From assembly GCF_001570885.1 (NCBI RefSeq), contig NZ_BCSN01000003.1:1-64000 (forward strand): a stretch of 64,000 bases of DNA, given 5' to 3'. Shown in pieces: positions 45,067 to 54,400 of this stretch; positions within the stretch are counted from its first letter, which is position 1; each line of letters starts with the position of its first letter. Made by a program: the position numbers and the translations under genes. Under the pieces are notes generated by a model. That model was not told the origin of the DNA. It saw only the letters and a list, made by a program, of their open reading frames with translations, and did no database searches. This DNA comes from Micrococcus lylae NBRC 15355 (GTDB lineage: Bacteria; Actinomycetota; Actinomycetes; Actinomycetales; Micrococcaceae).

Positions 45067-46407
45067 TCAGAGGCCGCTGAGGTAGCGCTTGATCTCGTAC
45101 TCGGTGACCTGGACCCGGTAGTCGTCCCACTCCTGGGCCTTGTTCCGCAGCAGGGTCTCGAAGACGTGCTCGCCGAGGACTTCGGCCACGAACTCGGAGT
45201 CCTCCATGATGCGCAGGGCGTCGTGCAGGGTGCCCGGCAGCGGCTGGTGGCCGAGGGCGCGACGTTCCATGGTGGTCAGCGCCGAGATGTCCTCGGCGGC
45301 GGCCTCGGGCAGCTCGTAGCCCTCCTCGATGCCCTTGAGGCCGGCGGCCAGCAGCAGGGCGTAGGCGAGGTAGGGGTTCACCCCGGCGTCCAGGCCGCGG
45401 TACTCGATGCGGGCAGAGCCCGCCTTGTCCGGCTTGTAGAGCGGCACGCGCACGAGGGCGGAGCGGTTGTTGTGGCCCCAGGACACGTAGGCGGGCGCCT
45501 CGCCGCCGCCCCACAGGCGCTTGTAGGAGTTCACGAACTGGTGGGTCACCGCGGTGATCTCCACCGAGTGGTGCAGCAGGCCGGCGATGAACTGCCGCGC
45601 CGTGGTGGAGAGCCGGTACTCGTCCGAGGGGTCGTAGAACGCGTTGGAGTCGCCCTCGAAGAGGGAGAAGTGGGTGTGCATGCCAGAGCCCGGGTGCTCG
45701 GAGAAGGGCTTGGGCATGAAGGTGGCGTAGTGGTCGTTGAGCGAGGCCACCTCCTTGATCACCGTGCGGAACGTCATGATGTTGTCCGCGGTGGTCAGTG
45801 CGTCGGCCGCGCGCAGGTCGATCTCGTTCTGTCCGGGGCCGCCCTCGTGATGGCTGAACTCCACGGAGATGCCCATGTCCTCCAGCAGCGTCACGGCGTG
45901 GCGGCGGAAGTCCTGGGCCACGCCGCCGGGGACGTGGTCGAAGTAGCCGGCGGAGTCCACCGGGACCGGCTTGCCGTCCGGTCCGGGCTGGGAGGACTGC
46001 AGCAGGTAGAACTCGATCTCCGGGTGCGTGTAGCAGCTGAAGCCCATGTCCGCGGCCCTGTTCAGGACGCGGCGCAGCACGTGGCGGGGATCGGCCGGGG
46101 AGGGCTCGCCCTCCGGGGTGAGCACGTCGCAGAACATGCGTGAGGTGCGCTCCTGCTCACCGCGCCACGGGAGGATCTGGAAGGTGGACGGATCCGGCTG
46201 CAGGAGCATGTCGGACTCGAAGATGCGGGTGTAGCCGTCGATCGAGGAGCCGTCGAAGCCCAGCCCCTCGGTGAACGCGCCCTCCACTTCGGCCGGGGCC
46301 AGCGCCACGGACTTGAGGGTGCCGATGACGTCGGTGAACCAGAGGCGGACGAAGCGCACGTCCCGGTCCTCGATGGTGCGGAGCACGAAATCCTGCTGTC
46401 GATCCAT
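45067..46407 (-). CDS. glnA2: second type I glutamine synthetase (GlnA2-like)
   Basis: This is a second glutamine synthetase-fold enzyme, 446 aa, the same length as mycobacterial GlnA2. Core motifs are present: LGFDGSSIDGYTRIFESD, HPGSGMHTHFSLF, NRSALVRVP and the Glu-rich EIEFYLL. A Tyr occurs in EEGYELPEAAAEDI, at the place of the adenylylation site. GlnA2-type enzymes may be a backup synthetase or act on polyamines or other amines; this cannot be settled here. The ATG at 46407 has TACAGT 7 nt upstream and no ribosome binding site. It heads the glnA2-glnE unit and is divergent from panB across 50 bp. Confidence 0.92.
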   Translation of the reverse strand: MDRQQDFVLRTIEDRDVRFVRLWFTDVIGTLKSVALAPAEVEGAFTEGLGFDGSSIDGYTRIFESDMLLQPDPSTFQILPWRGEQERTSRMFCDVLTPEGEPSPADPRHVLRRVLNRAADMGFSCYTHPEIEFYLLQSSQPGPDGKPVPVDSAGYFDHVPGGVAQDFRRHAVTLLEDMGISVEFSHHEGGPGQNEIDLRAADALTTADNIMTFRTVIKEVASLNDHYATFMPKPFSEHPGSGMHTHFSLFEGDSNAFYDPSDEYRLSTTARQFIAGLLHHSVEITAVTHQFVNSYKRLWGGGEAPAYVSWGHNNRSALVRVPLYKPDKAGSARIEYRGLDAGVNPYLAYALLLAAGLKGIEEGYELPEAAAEDISALTTMERRALGHQPLPGTLHDALRIMEDSEFVAEVLGEHVFETLLRNKAQEWDDYRVQVTEYEIKRYLSGL

Positions 46408-46414
46408 GCACGTC

Positions 46415-46420
46415 ACTGTA
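46415..46420 (-). promoter_or_regulatory. -10 element (leaderless-type) for glnA2
   Basis: TACAGT on the minus strand, then 7 nt, then the ATG at 46407. Confidence 0.55.
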
Positions 46421-46444
46421 GTCGGCGTGGTGCACGCCACTGCG

Positions 46445-46450
46445 TAGACT
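46445..46450 (+). promoter_or_regulatory. -10 element (leaderless-type) for panB
   Basis: TAGACT, then 7 nt, then the ATG at 46458. The divergent glnA2 -10 is only 24 bp away. Confidence 0.6.
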
Positions 46451-46457
46451 CGGGCAC

Positions 46458-47354
46458 ATGTCGACCCAGCATCCCCAGGCCGCCGACAGCGCGGTCGCAC
46501 CCGCTTCCGCAGACACCGCCGACGAGACCGCTGTGTACGGGCCGCCCGCCCCGTCCCGCTACCGCACCGTGCACCTGCAGAGGGCCAAGGACGAGGGACG
46601 GCGGTTCGCGATGCTCACCGTCTACGACGCCATGACGGCCGCCCTGTTCGACGCCGCGGGCGTCGAGGCGCTGCTGGTCGGCGACTCGGTCGGCAACACC
46701 GTGCTGGGCCACTCCTCGACCCTGCCGGTCACCGTGGAGGACATGGTGACCTTCTCCGCCGCCGTCGTCCGCGGCGTACAGCGGGCCTTCGTGGTGGCGG
46801 ACCTGCCCTTCGGCTCCTACGAGGAGTCCCCCGAGCAGGCCGTCCGCTCCGCCATGCGCCTGGTCAAGGAGGCCGGGGTGCACGCCGTGAAGATGGAGGG
46901 TGACGAACGCTTCGTCCCCCATGTGGAGGCCATGACCGCCGCCGGCATCGCCGTGGTGGCCCACATCGGGTTCACCCCGCAGTCCGAGCACGTGCTCGGC
47001 GGCTACCGGGTGCAGGGCCGCGGCGACGGCGCGGCCGACCGGATGATCGCCTCCGCCCGCGCCCTCGAGGCGGCCGGCGCGTTCTGCGTGCTCATGGAGA
47101 TGGTCCCCGCCGAGGTCGCCCGTGCCGTGGACGAGGCCCTCACCGTCCCGACCATCGGCATCGGCGCCGGCGACAGCACCACCGGACAGGTCCTCGTCTG
47201 GCAGGACATGCTCGGCCTCTCCGACGGCAGGAAGCCCCGCTTCGTGAAGCAGTACGCGGACCTGCACTCCGTGATCACCGACGCCGTGGCCGCCTACCGC
47301 CGGGACGTGATCACCGGCGCCTTCCCGGCCCCGGAACACCAGTTCGAGTCCTGA
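46458..47354 (+). CDS. panB: ketopantoate hydroxymethyltransferase
   Basis: This enzyme makes ketopantoate from 2-oxoisovalerate and methylene-tetrahydrofolate, the first committed step to pantothenate and CoA. It has 298 aa. The TIM-barrel family blocks are MLTVYDAMTAALFDAAGVEALLVGDSVG (residues about 52-80; the Asp binds Mg), VKMEGDE, and AHIGFTPQS. The catalytic Glu is in LVEMVPAEVA-like LMEMVPAEVAR. The N-terminus has a disordered extension of about 40 residues, usual for actinobacteria. Transcription probably starts at the ATG itself. It converges with the small SPOR-like gene. Confidence 0.95.
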   Translation: MSTQHPQAADSAVAPASADTADETAVYGPPAPSRYRTVHLQRAKDEGRRFAMLTVYDAMTAALFDAAGVEALLVGDSVGNTVLGHSSTLPVTVEDMVTFSAAVVRGVQRAFVVADLPFGSYEESPEQAVRSAMRLVKEAGVHAVKMEGDERFVPHVEAMTAAGIAVVAHIGFTPQSEHVLGGYRVQGRGDGAADRMIASARALEAAGAFCVLMEMVPAEVARAVDEALTVPTIGIGAGDSTTGQVLVWQDMLGLSDGRKPRFVKQYADLHSVITDAVAAYRRDVITGAFPAPEHQFES

Positions 47355-47358
47355 CGGC

Positions 47359-47398
47359 CTCCCGCTGCCGCGCGCCCGTCGCCGCAGGCGGCCGGGAG
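47359..47398. terminator. weak hairpin between panB and the SPOR-like gene
   Basis: CTCCCG and CGGGAG bracket a GC-rich 28-nt stretch. It lies in the 64-bp gap between converging stops. Confidence 0.4.
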
Positions 47399-47418
47399 CA
47401 CGACGGCGGGGCCCGAGG

Positions 47419-47628
47419 TCAGTCCGCGTCGTTGCCGGGACGGTTGTCCCACTTGCTGTCCTCGTCGTCCGCGGCGTCCGCGGCCTCGTTGTTGGCCGCG
47501 ACCTTCGCCATCGCCCCCTCGGCCTCCTCGCGGGAGCCGTAGGGGCCCAGCAGCTGCGACCAGTCCGACTGGGCGCCCTGCTCGACCTGGCCGGTGCGGG
47601 TGTTGTACCAGAACTCTTTCTCGCTCAT
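47419..47628 (-). CDS. small SPOR-like domain protein
   Basis: This 69-aa soluble protein belongs to an actinobacterial family annotated as SPOR domain-containing. The core is FWYNTRTGQVEQGAQSDWSQ followed by LLGPYGSREEAEGAMAKV, which matches half of a SPOR-type beta-alpha unit. The tail is very acidic (DAADDEDSKWDNRPGND). It has no signal peptide or membrane helix, so it is not a classic septal peptidoglycan binder; the role is unknown. The ATG at 47628 has TACGCT 7 nt upstream and no ribosome binding site. It is divergent from map across only 35 bp. Confidence 0.82.
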   Translation of the reverse strand: MSEKEFWYNTRTGQVEQGAQSDWSQLLGPYGSREEAEGAMAKVAANNEAADAADDEDSKWDNRPGNDAD

Positions 47629-47635
47629 GGGGGCG

Positions 47636-47641
47636 AGCGTA
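47636..47641 (-). promoter_or_regulatory. -10 element (leaderless-type) for the SPOR-like gene
   Basis: TACGCT on the minus strand, then 7 nt, then the ATG at 47628. Confidence 0.55.
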
Positions 47642-47650
47642 GCCCCCGAG

Positions 47651-47656
47651 TAGGCT
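47651..47656 (+). promoter_or_regulatory. -10 element (leaderless-type) for map
   Basis: TAGGCT, then 7 nt, then the ATG at 47664. The divergent -10 is 9 bp away, so the two promoters cannot both be filled at once if the usual footprint holds. Confidence 0.6.
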
Positions 47657-47663
47657 GGACACC

Positions 47664-48605
47664 ATGCCCGAATCGCGTCCTGCAGCACCGTCCAGCCACA
47701 ACGGCCCCCGTCCGGAGGGCCCGCCCGCGCCCCAGGAGGGCTCGCGTGCCCCGATCGGCACCCTGACCCCGGGCGTCCTCTCCCCCGCCCCGTCCGTGCC
47801 CGCCTCGATCCCGCGCCCCGAGTACGTGGGCAAGAAGACCGCGGACGAGGGCAACGCCTCGGACGTCTACGACGCCGCCGGCATCGCCCGGATCCGCGAG
47901 GCCGGCCGCCTCGCCGCCGAGGCCATGGAGCACACCGCCGCCCACATCCGTCCCGGCGTCACCACGGACGAGCTCGACCGGATCGCCCACCAGTACCTCG
48001 TCGAGCGCGGCGCCTACCCGTCCTGCCTCGGCTACCGCGAGTTCCCGCGCTCGATCTGCACCTCCCTGAACGAGGTCATCTGCCACGGCATCCCGGACTC
48101 GACCGTCCTCGAGGACGGGGACATCCTCAACCTGGACATCACCGCCTACTACGACGGCGTCCACGGGGACCACAACCGCACCTTCCTGGTCGGCGACGTG
48201 GACGAGGAGTCCCGCCTGCTCGTCGAGCGCACCCACGAGGCCATGATGCGGGGCATCCGTGCCGTCAAGCCCGGCCGCCAGGTCAACATCATCGGCCGCG
48301 CCATCGAGTCCTACGCCAAGCGCTTCGGCTACGGCGTGGTCCGCGACTTCATCGGCCACGGCGTCGGCGTGGAATTCCACTCCGGCCTCGTGATCCCCCA
48401 CTACGACACGGCCCCGCTGCACGACACCCTGCTCGTTCCCGGCATGGTCTTCACCATCGAGCCGATGATCACCCTCGGCACCCACGAGTGGGACATGTGG
48501 GACGACGGCTGGACCGTGGTCACCCGGGACCGGAAGCGCACGGCACAGTTCGAGCACACGATCGTGGTCACCGAGGACGGCGCGGAGATCCTCACCGCCG
48601 TCTGA
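47664..48605 (+). CDS. map: type I methionine aminopeptidase
   Basis: This metalloprotease removes the initiator Met from new proteins; 313 aa. The catalytic domain begins near residue 65. Metal ligands are seen as two Asp in [17 protein letters not shown], His in GHGVGVEFH, Glu in FTIEPMI and Glu in [10 protein letters not shown]. The substrate-side His is in EVICHGIPD. The first about 60 residues are Pro/Ser-rich. Such extensions (type 1c, with ribosome-contact PxxPxxP motifs) are known in actinobacteria. The ATG at 47664 is supported by the -10 hexamer 7 nt upstream. Confidence 0.95.
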   Translation: MPESRPAAPSSHNGPRPEGPPAPQEGSRAPIGTLTPGVLSPAPSVPASIPRPEYVGKKTADEGNASDVYDAAGIARIREAGRLAAEAMEHTAAHIRPGVTTDELDRIAHQYLVERGAYPSCLGYREFPRSICTSLNEVICHGIPDSTVLEDGDILNLDITAYYDGVHGDHNRTFLVGDVDEESRLLVERTHEAMMRGIRAVKPGRQVNIIGRAIESYAKRFGYGVVRDFIGHGVGVEFHSGLVIPHYDTAPLHDTLLVPGMVFTIEPMITLGTHEWDMWDDGWTVVTRDRKRTAQFEHTIVVTEDGAEILTAV

Positions 48606-48660
48606 CACGTGTGAGTCGCGCCACGGGCGCCGGTGCGCGGACAGCCCTCGGGCCTGTCCG

Positions 48661-48666
48661 TAGACT
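48661..48666 (+). promoter_or_regulatory. -10 element (leaderless-type) for ppgK
   Basis: TAGACT, then 7 nt, then the GTG at 48674. A CGGACA 17 bp upstream (48638-48643) is a fair -35 box. Confidence 0.6.
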
Positions 48667-48673
48667 GGCGCCC

Positions 48674-49483
48674 GTGAGCACTTCGAGCACCTCCAAGTAC
48701 CCCACGGCCGTCGGCATCGATGTGGGCGGCACCGGCATCAAGGGCGGTCAGGTCCGCCTCGGCACCGGCAAGAAGGCCGGCACTCTGCGCGGCGACCGCT
48801 TCCGCATCCCGACCCCGCAGCCCGCCGTCCCGGACTCCGTCGCCCAGACCCTCGCGGCGATCGCCGAGGAGCTCGACGCCCGCCCGAAGGCCGCCCCGGC
48901 CGACGCGACCCTGGGCGTCTGCTTCCCCTCGATCGTCCGCGACGGCGTCTGCCTGTCCGCGAACAACATCGACACCTCCTGGATCGGCACCGACATCGCC
49001 GCCCTCTTCTCCGAGACCCTCAAGCGTCCGGTGCGTGTGCTCAACGACGCCGACGCCGCCGGCCTCGCCGAGGCCCGCTACGGCGCCGGCCGCGGTGCCC
49101 AGGGACTGGTCATGGTCATCACCCTCGGCACCGGCATCGGCGGCGCCATGATCCACGACGGCCGCCTCGTCCCGAACTTCGAGGTCGGCACCATGGAGCT
49201 GGACGGCGTCATGGCCGAGCAGCGCGCCTCCGCCAAGGCCCGCGAACGTGAGAACCTGTCCTGGCCCGAATACGCCGAGCGGCTGCAGCGCTTCTTCGGC
49301 CACCTCGAGCGGATCTTCTCCCCCGACCTGTTCATCGTCGGAGGCGGCATCTCCAAACGCCCGGACGACTACCTGCCGCTGCTGCGGCTGAACGCCCCCA
49401 TCGTCCCCGCCCAGCTGGTGAACAACGCGGGCATCGTCGGCGCCGCCCTGGCCGCTCACGACGACCCGGCCGACGCGAACTGA
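48674..49483 (+). CDS. ppgK: polyphosphate glucokinase
   Basis: This ROK-family enzyme phosphorylates glucose with polyphosphate (or ATP); 269 aa, the size of actinobacterial PpgK. The phosphate-binding DVGGTGIKGG is at residues about 16-25. LNDADAAGLAEARYG carries the catalytic Asp, and VITLGTGIGGAMIHDG the second phosphate loop. The ROK zinc motif is absent, as expected for PpgK. FEVGTMELDG is the glucose site with Glu. The start is GTG, with a -10 hexamer 7 nt upstream and no ribosome binding site. It stands alone between map and the ATP-grasp gene (18-bp gap), so the latter could be co-transcribed. Confidence 0.93.
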   Translation: MSTSSTSKYPTAVGIDVGGTGIKGGQVRLGTGKKAGTLRGDRFRIPTPQPAVPDSVAQTLAAIAEELDARPKAAPADATLGVCFPSIVRDGVCLSANNIDTSWIGTDIAALFSETLKRPVRVLNDADAAGLAEARYGAGRGAQGLVMVITLGTGIGGAMIHDGRLVPNFEVGTMELDGVMAEQRASAKARERENLSWPEYAERLQRFFGHLERIFSPDLFIVGGGISKRPDDYLPLLRLNAPIVPAQLVNNAGIVGAALAAHDDPADAN

Positions 49484-49501
49484 CGTCACAGGAGAGTCGA
49501 C

Positions 49502-50755
49502 ATGACACCCCGTCCCCGCACGGCCCTGTCCCGGCTCCTGCGCCGAACCGTGCCGACGCCCGTGACGTCGGCGCTCCGGCGCTACCGGGACACGTCCGCT
49601 GCGAACGCCCCGGCCTCCGCCGTCCGTGACTCCGGCCCGTCGGCCGACGAACGTCTGCGCCGTTACGAGGCCCGCACGAAGGAGCTGCTGGAACTGCTGA
49701 CCGATGCACAGGCCCGTGCCGCGCAGCACGAGGGCACGCTGGCGGAGGCACAGGCGCAGCTGGCCGACGCCGTCGCGGAGCGCGACGCGGCCCGCAAGGA
49801 GGTGAGGCGGCTGCGCAACCACGTGGCGATCTGGCAGAGGCGCATCAAGTCCCCTTCGTTCCTGCGCCACCACCACGCCTGGGTCGACCTCGGCAAGCAC
49901 TACCGTCAGGATCCCAGCCCTGCGAAGGAGCGCATCGGCGAGCTCAACCGCAAGCTGTGGGTCCATGCCTACGCGGCCAGCCACGGCGTCGCCCTGCCCA
50001 CGATCTATGCACTGGCCGAGCGTCCCGAGGACGTCGACCTGTCTCGACTGCCGGACGAATTCGTCGTGAAGTCCGACGGCGGCACGGCCAGCAAGGCGGT
50101 CCTGCCGCTGCGCCGAGTGGGCGAGGACCGCTACGAGTGGATCAGCCATGACCCGCCCCGTACGCTCTCCACGACCGAGGTCGTCGAGCACTTCCAGGCC
50201 GCACGTGCCGCCGGTGCCTCCTACGGCCCCGTCTTCGCCGAGCAGCTGCTCCGCCCGCTGCACGGCGAGGGCCTGCCCGACGACGTGAAGATCTACGTCG
50301 CCTACGGCAAGGTCCTGCACGTCCTCCTGCGCCGACCGCAGATCATCGACGGCCGCCCGGTCACCACCACGCGCTATGTGGACGACAAGGGCGTCAGCCT
50401 CGGCAAGGTGGCGCTGTGGGGCCAGCACTCCGAGGACATCCCGGTCCCCGAGCAGCTCGACCAGATGCTGGCCGTCGCCGTGCGGCTCTCCCTGTCCCTG
50501 CCGATGCCGCTGTGCCGCGTCGACATGTACGAGACGCCCGACGGACCGGTGCTCGGCGAGATCACCCGCACTCCCGGCGCACCGCACTTCTACCGTGAAG
50601 ACCACGACCTGTTCCTCGGCACCGAGTGGACCAAGGCGGAGGCGCGCCTGTTCGAGGACATGCACCAGGGGCGCTCGGGTCGTCCCCTGTGGGGACCGCA
50701 CGCGGACCTGTCGATGATCGACGACATCCCCGGGTTCGACGCACCCCAGGCCTGA
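49502..50755 (+). CDS. TupA-like ATP-grasp protein with N-terminal coiled coil
   Basis: This 417-aa protein has an N-terminal basic, low-complexity part, then a coiled coil (about residues 48-108; ELLTDAQARAAQHEGTLAEA). A C-terminal ATP-grasp domain of the TupA family follows. Markers are FVVKSDGGTASKAVLPL (ATP lysine), LPDDVKIYVAYGKVLHVLL, and the Mg-binding end CRVDMYETPDGPVLGEITRTPGAP. TupA in Bacillus is part of teichuronic acid synthesis, and Micrococcus makes a teichuronic acid, but such ATP-grasps also occur in capsule and glycan loci. The substrate is therefore inferred only. GGAGAG lies 6 nt before the ATG. It ends in a strong terminator. Confidence 0.78.
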   Translation: MTPRPRTALSRLLRRTVPTPVTSALRRYRDTSAANAPASAVRDSGPSADERLRRYEARTKELLELLTDAQARAAQHEGTLAEAQAQLADAVAERDAARKEVRRLRNHVAIWQRRIKSPSFLRHHHAWVDLGKHYRQDPSPAKERIGELNRKLWVHAYAASHGVALPTIYALAERPEDVDLSRLPDEFVVKSDGGTASKAVLPLRRVGEDRYEWISHDPPRTLSTTEVVEHFQAARAAGASYGPVFAEQLLRPLHGEGLPDDVKIYVAYGKVLHVLLRRPQIIDGRPVTTTRYVDDKGVSLGKVALWGQHSEDIPVPEQLDQMLAVAVRLSLSLPMPLCRVDMYETPDGPVLGEITRTPGAPHFYREDHDLFLGTEWTKAEARLFEDMHQGRSGRPLWGPHADLSMIDDIPGFDAPQA

Positions 50756-50773
50756 CCCGACCCCCAGACGAGG

Positions 50774-50815
50774 CGAGGTCCCGACGGACGGCGAGCGGCC
50801 GTCCTCGGGACCTCG
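50774..50815 (+). terminator. terminator after the ATP-grasp gene
   Basis: CGAGGTCCCGA/TCGGGACCTCG gives 11 bp, then a bulged C, then GGACGGC/GCCGTCC with a 5-nt loop. It begins 19 bp after the stop. Confidence 0.85.
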
Positions 50816-50854
50816 ATGCCTCTGCACGCGCGGGGCCGACGGACCCGGAATGCA

Positions 50855-50894
50855 CCGAGGGCGGTTCCGGCTTCCCCTCCGGAACCGCCCTCGG
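50855..50894 (-). terminator. terminator after nrdR
   Basis: 16-bp perfect arms: CCGAGGGCGGTTCCGG and its complement, with an 8-nt loop. It lies 40 bp beyond the nrdR stop and could also back up the opposite strand. Confidence 0.85.
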
Positions 50895-50934
50895 CAGACT
50901 CGTGGTCCCGGCACTGCCGGAACCGGGCACCACT

Positions 50935-51426
50935 CTACCGGGTGAACAGTCGTGGTTGTAAAGCCGGGGAACGTCGTTCGTCCCCCATCTCCCGCAGGTC
51001 CGCGATCGCGGTCTCGAAGTCCTGCAGCGACTCGAAGTCCTGGTAGACGGACGCGAACCGCAGATACGCCACCTTGTCCAGCCGGCGCAGCGGGTCCAGG
51101 ATCGCCAGGCCGACGTCATGCGCGTCCACCTCCGCATGGCCGGTGGCGCGGATCGACTCCTCGACCTCCTGTGCCAGCATCGCCAGGTCGTCCGCGCTCA
51201 CGGGGCGACCCTGGCAGGCCTTGCGCACACCGTTGATCACCTTCGAGCGGTCGAAGGGCTCGGCCACGCCGGAGCGCTTCACCACGGTCAGCGACGTGGT
51301 CTCCATGGTGGTGAACCGCTTGCCGCAGTCCTGGCACTGGCGGCGCCGGCGGATCGCCGAGCCGTCGTCCAACGAGCGCGAGTCCACCACACGGGAGGCC
51401 TCATGCCGGCAGTACGGACAGTGCAC
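50935..51426 (-). CDS. nrdR: ribonucleotide reductase repressor NrdR
   Basis: This zinc-ribbon/ATP-cone repressor senses dATP/ATP and shuts down ribonucleotide reductase genes; 163 aa. Zinc ligands are the two pairs HCPYC and CQDCGKRF. The Arg-rich strand RRRRQC binds NrdR boxes. The ATP-cone spans about residues 49-140 ([20 protein letters not shown]). The start is GTG at 51426, 7 nt after AAGGAG. It is downstream of dnaE in the same direction, 51 bp away and on its own unit or sharing the dnaE transcript. No NrdR box is seen in this window. Confidence 0.95.
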   Translation of the reverse strand: MHCPYCRHEASRVVDSRSLDDGSAIRRRRQCQDCGKRFTTMETTSLTVVKRSGVAEPFDRSKVINGVRKACQGRPVSADDLAMLAQEVEESIRATGHAEVDAHDVGLAILDPLRRLDKVAYLRFASVYQDFESLQDFETAIADLREMGDERRSPALQPRLFTR

Positions 51427-51477
51427 GTCTGCTCCTTCCGATCACGCGGGGGCGTCTGTGGTGAGCGTACCGCGCGC

Positions 51478-54400
51478 TCAGCCCAGGCAGTGGGAGCCGA
51501 GCAGCACCTTGAGGTCGCCGAACAGCGCCGGGTTCGGGTTCACCCGGAACTGCGGGCCCAGCTGGTAGACCTCCGTGGACCGCTGGCCGGACAGGTGCAG
51601 GCGCACCTCGGTGGAGCCGTCGTGGTTGCGGAGGGTGTCCGCGAGCTGGCCCATCAGGTCCTCCGTGGCACGGAACGCCGGGATGGTGATGGTCACCGGC
51701 CCGCCGTCCGTGTCCTTCAGCTCCGGGATGGTCAGCTCCTGGGCGGAGAGGACCACGGAGCCGTCGTCCCGGCGCTGCACGCGGCCCTTGACCGCCACCA
51801 CCAGGTCCTCCGCCAGCATCATCGCGATCGGGGCGTAGACCTGGCCGAAGAACATCACGTCCATCGAGCCGCCGAGGTCCTCGATCTCGCAGCGGGCATA
51901 GGCGTTGCCGGAGGACTTCGCGATGCGCCGCTCGAGCGTCGTGATCAGGCCCGCGATCGTCACGGACTGGCCGTCGGCCGGACCGTCGTCGTCCAGCACG
52001 CGGGTGATCTGCGTGTCCGCGAACTGGTTGAGGACGCCGTCCAACCCCTGCAGCGGATGGTCCGAGACGTAGAGGCCGAGCATCTCGCGTTCGAAGGTGA
52101 GCTTGTCCTTCTTCGGCCACTCCGGCAGGTCCGGGACCACCACGGAGTCGGACTTCTCCTCCTCCGTGTCCTGACCGCCGCCGAGCGCGAAGATGTCGAA
52201 CGTGAACTCGCCGTGGTCCTCCTTGCGCTTCTGCTGCACGGTGGCGTCCACGGCCTCTTCGTGGACGGCGAGCAGCGCGCGGCGGGCGTAGCCGAGGGAG
52301 TCGAAGGCGCCGGCCTTGATCATGGACTCGATGGTCCGCTTGTTGCAGACCACCAGCGGCACCTTCGCCAAAAAGTCGCCGAAGGACGTGTAGTCCCCCT
52401 TCTCCTCACGGCTCTGGACCATGCCGCGCACGACGTTCGCACCGACGTTGCGGACCGCGCCCATGCCGAAGCGGATGTCGTTGCCGACCGGGGTGAAGTT
52501 CTGGAAGGACTCGTTGACGTCCGGCGGCAGCACCGTGATGCCCATGTGGCGGCACTCGTTGAGGTACATCGCCAGCTTGTCCTTGTCATCCCCCACCGAG
52601 GTGAGCAGCGCGGCCATGTACTCCGCCGGATAGTGGGCCTTCAGGTACGCGGTCCAGTAGGACACCAGCCCGTACGCGGCCGAATGCGCCTTGTTGAACG
52701 CGTAGTCCGAGAACGGCAGCAGGATGTCCCACAGCGCCTTGACGGCGGCCTCCGAGAAGCCGCGGTCGATCATGCCGCCGTGGAAGGCCTCGTACTGCTT
52801 GTCCAGCTCGGCCTTCTTCTTCTTGCCCATCGCACGGCGGAGGATGTCCGCCTGTCCGAGCGAGTAGCCGGCGACCTTCTGCGCGATCGCCATGACCTGC
52901 TCCTGGTACACGATCAGGCCGTAGGTCGTGTCCAGGATGTCCTTGAGCGGCTCCTCCAGCTCCGGGTGGATCGGGGTGATCTCCTGGAGCCCGTTCTTGC
53001 GCAGCGCGTAGTTGGTGTGCGAATTCGCTCCCATCGGGCCCGGACGGTACAGCGCGATGGTCGCCGAGATGTCCTCGAAGTTGTCCGGCCGCATCATCTT
53101 CAGCAGCGAGCGCATGGGCCCGCCGTCGAGCTGGAACACGCCGAGGGTGTCGCCGCGGGCGAGCAGCTCGTAGGACGCCCGGTCGTCCACGTCGAGGGTC
53201 TCGAGGTCCAGGTCCACGCCCTGGTTGGCCTTCACGTTCTCGATCGCGTCCGAGATGATCGTGAGGTTGCGCAGGCCCAGGAAGTCCATCTTGATCAGTC
53301 CGAGCCCCTCCGCGGTGGGGTAGTCGAACTGGGTGATGACCTGGCCGTCCTGCAGCCGGCGCATGATCGGGATGACGTCGATCACCGGGTGCGAGGACAT
53401 GATGACGCCCGCGGCGTGCACGCCCCACTGCCGCTTCAGGCCCTCCAGGCCCTTCGCCGTCTCGAAGACCTCCTTGGCCACCGGGTCCGTGGCGATCAGC
53501 TCGCGGAAGTCACCGGCCTCCGCGTAGCGCTTGGCCTCCGGGTCCTCGATGTCCTTCAGCGGGATGTCCTTGGCCATCACCGCCGGCGGCAGCGCCTTGG
53601 TGAGGGCCTCGCCCATGGAGAACGGCTGGTCCATCACGCGGGCGGAGTCCTTGAGCGCCTGCTTCGTCTTGATGGTGCCGTAGGTGACGATCATGGTGAC
53701 GCGCTCGTCCCCGTACTTGCGGGTGACGTAGTCGATCACCTCGGAGCGGCGGCGATCGTCGAAGTCGACGTCGAAGTCCGGCATGGACACACGGTCCGGG
53801 TTGAGGAAGCGCTCGAAGATCAGGCCGTGCTTGAGCGGGTCCAGGTCCGTGATGCGCAGCGCGTACGCGACCATCGAGCCCGCGCCGGAGCCGCGGCCGG
53901 GGCCCACGCGGATGCCGTGGTCCTTGGCCCAGTTGATGAAGTCCGCCACCACCAGGAAGTAGCCGGGGAAGCCCATCGAGATGATGACGTCCAGCTCGTA
54001 GTCCGCCTGCTTGCGGACGTGGTCCGGCACGCCGTCCGGGTAGCGGTAGTCGAGGCCTGCGGCGACCTCCTTGATCAGCCAGCTGGTCTCGTCCTCCCCG
54101 TCCGGGGTGGGGAACAGCGGCATGTAGTTCGCGTCCGTGTCGAAGGAGACCTCGCACCGCTCGGCGATCACCAGGGTGTTGTCGCAGGCCTCCGGAAGCT
54201 CCTTGAACAGGTCCCGCATCTGCCGCGGGGACTTCAGGTAGTACTCGGTGCCGGAGAACGCGAAGCGGGAGCCGCCCTGGTCGTAGGTCGGCTCGTTGAG
54301 CTTGGAGCCGGACTGGATGGCCAGCAGCGCCTCATGGGCCTTCGAGTCGTGCTCGTGGGTGTAGTGCAGGTCGTTCGTGGCCACGAACGGAAGGTCCAGC

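Noticed and set aside
48401-50914. Minus-strand 837-codon frame over map, ppgK and the ATP-grasp gene
   Set aside because: Opposite three recognisable genes, with no domain and no start signals.
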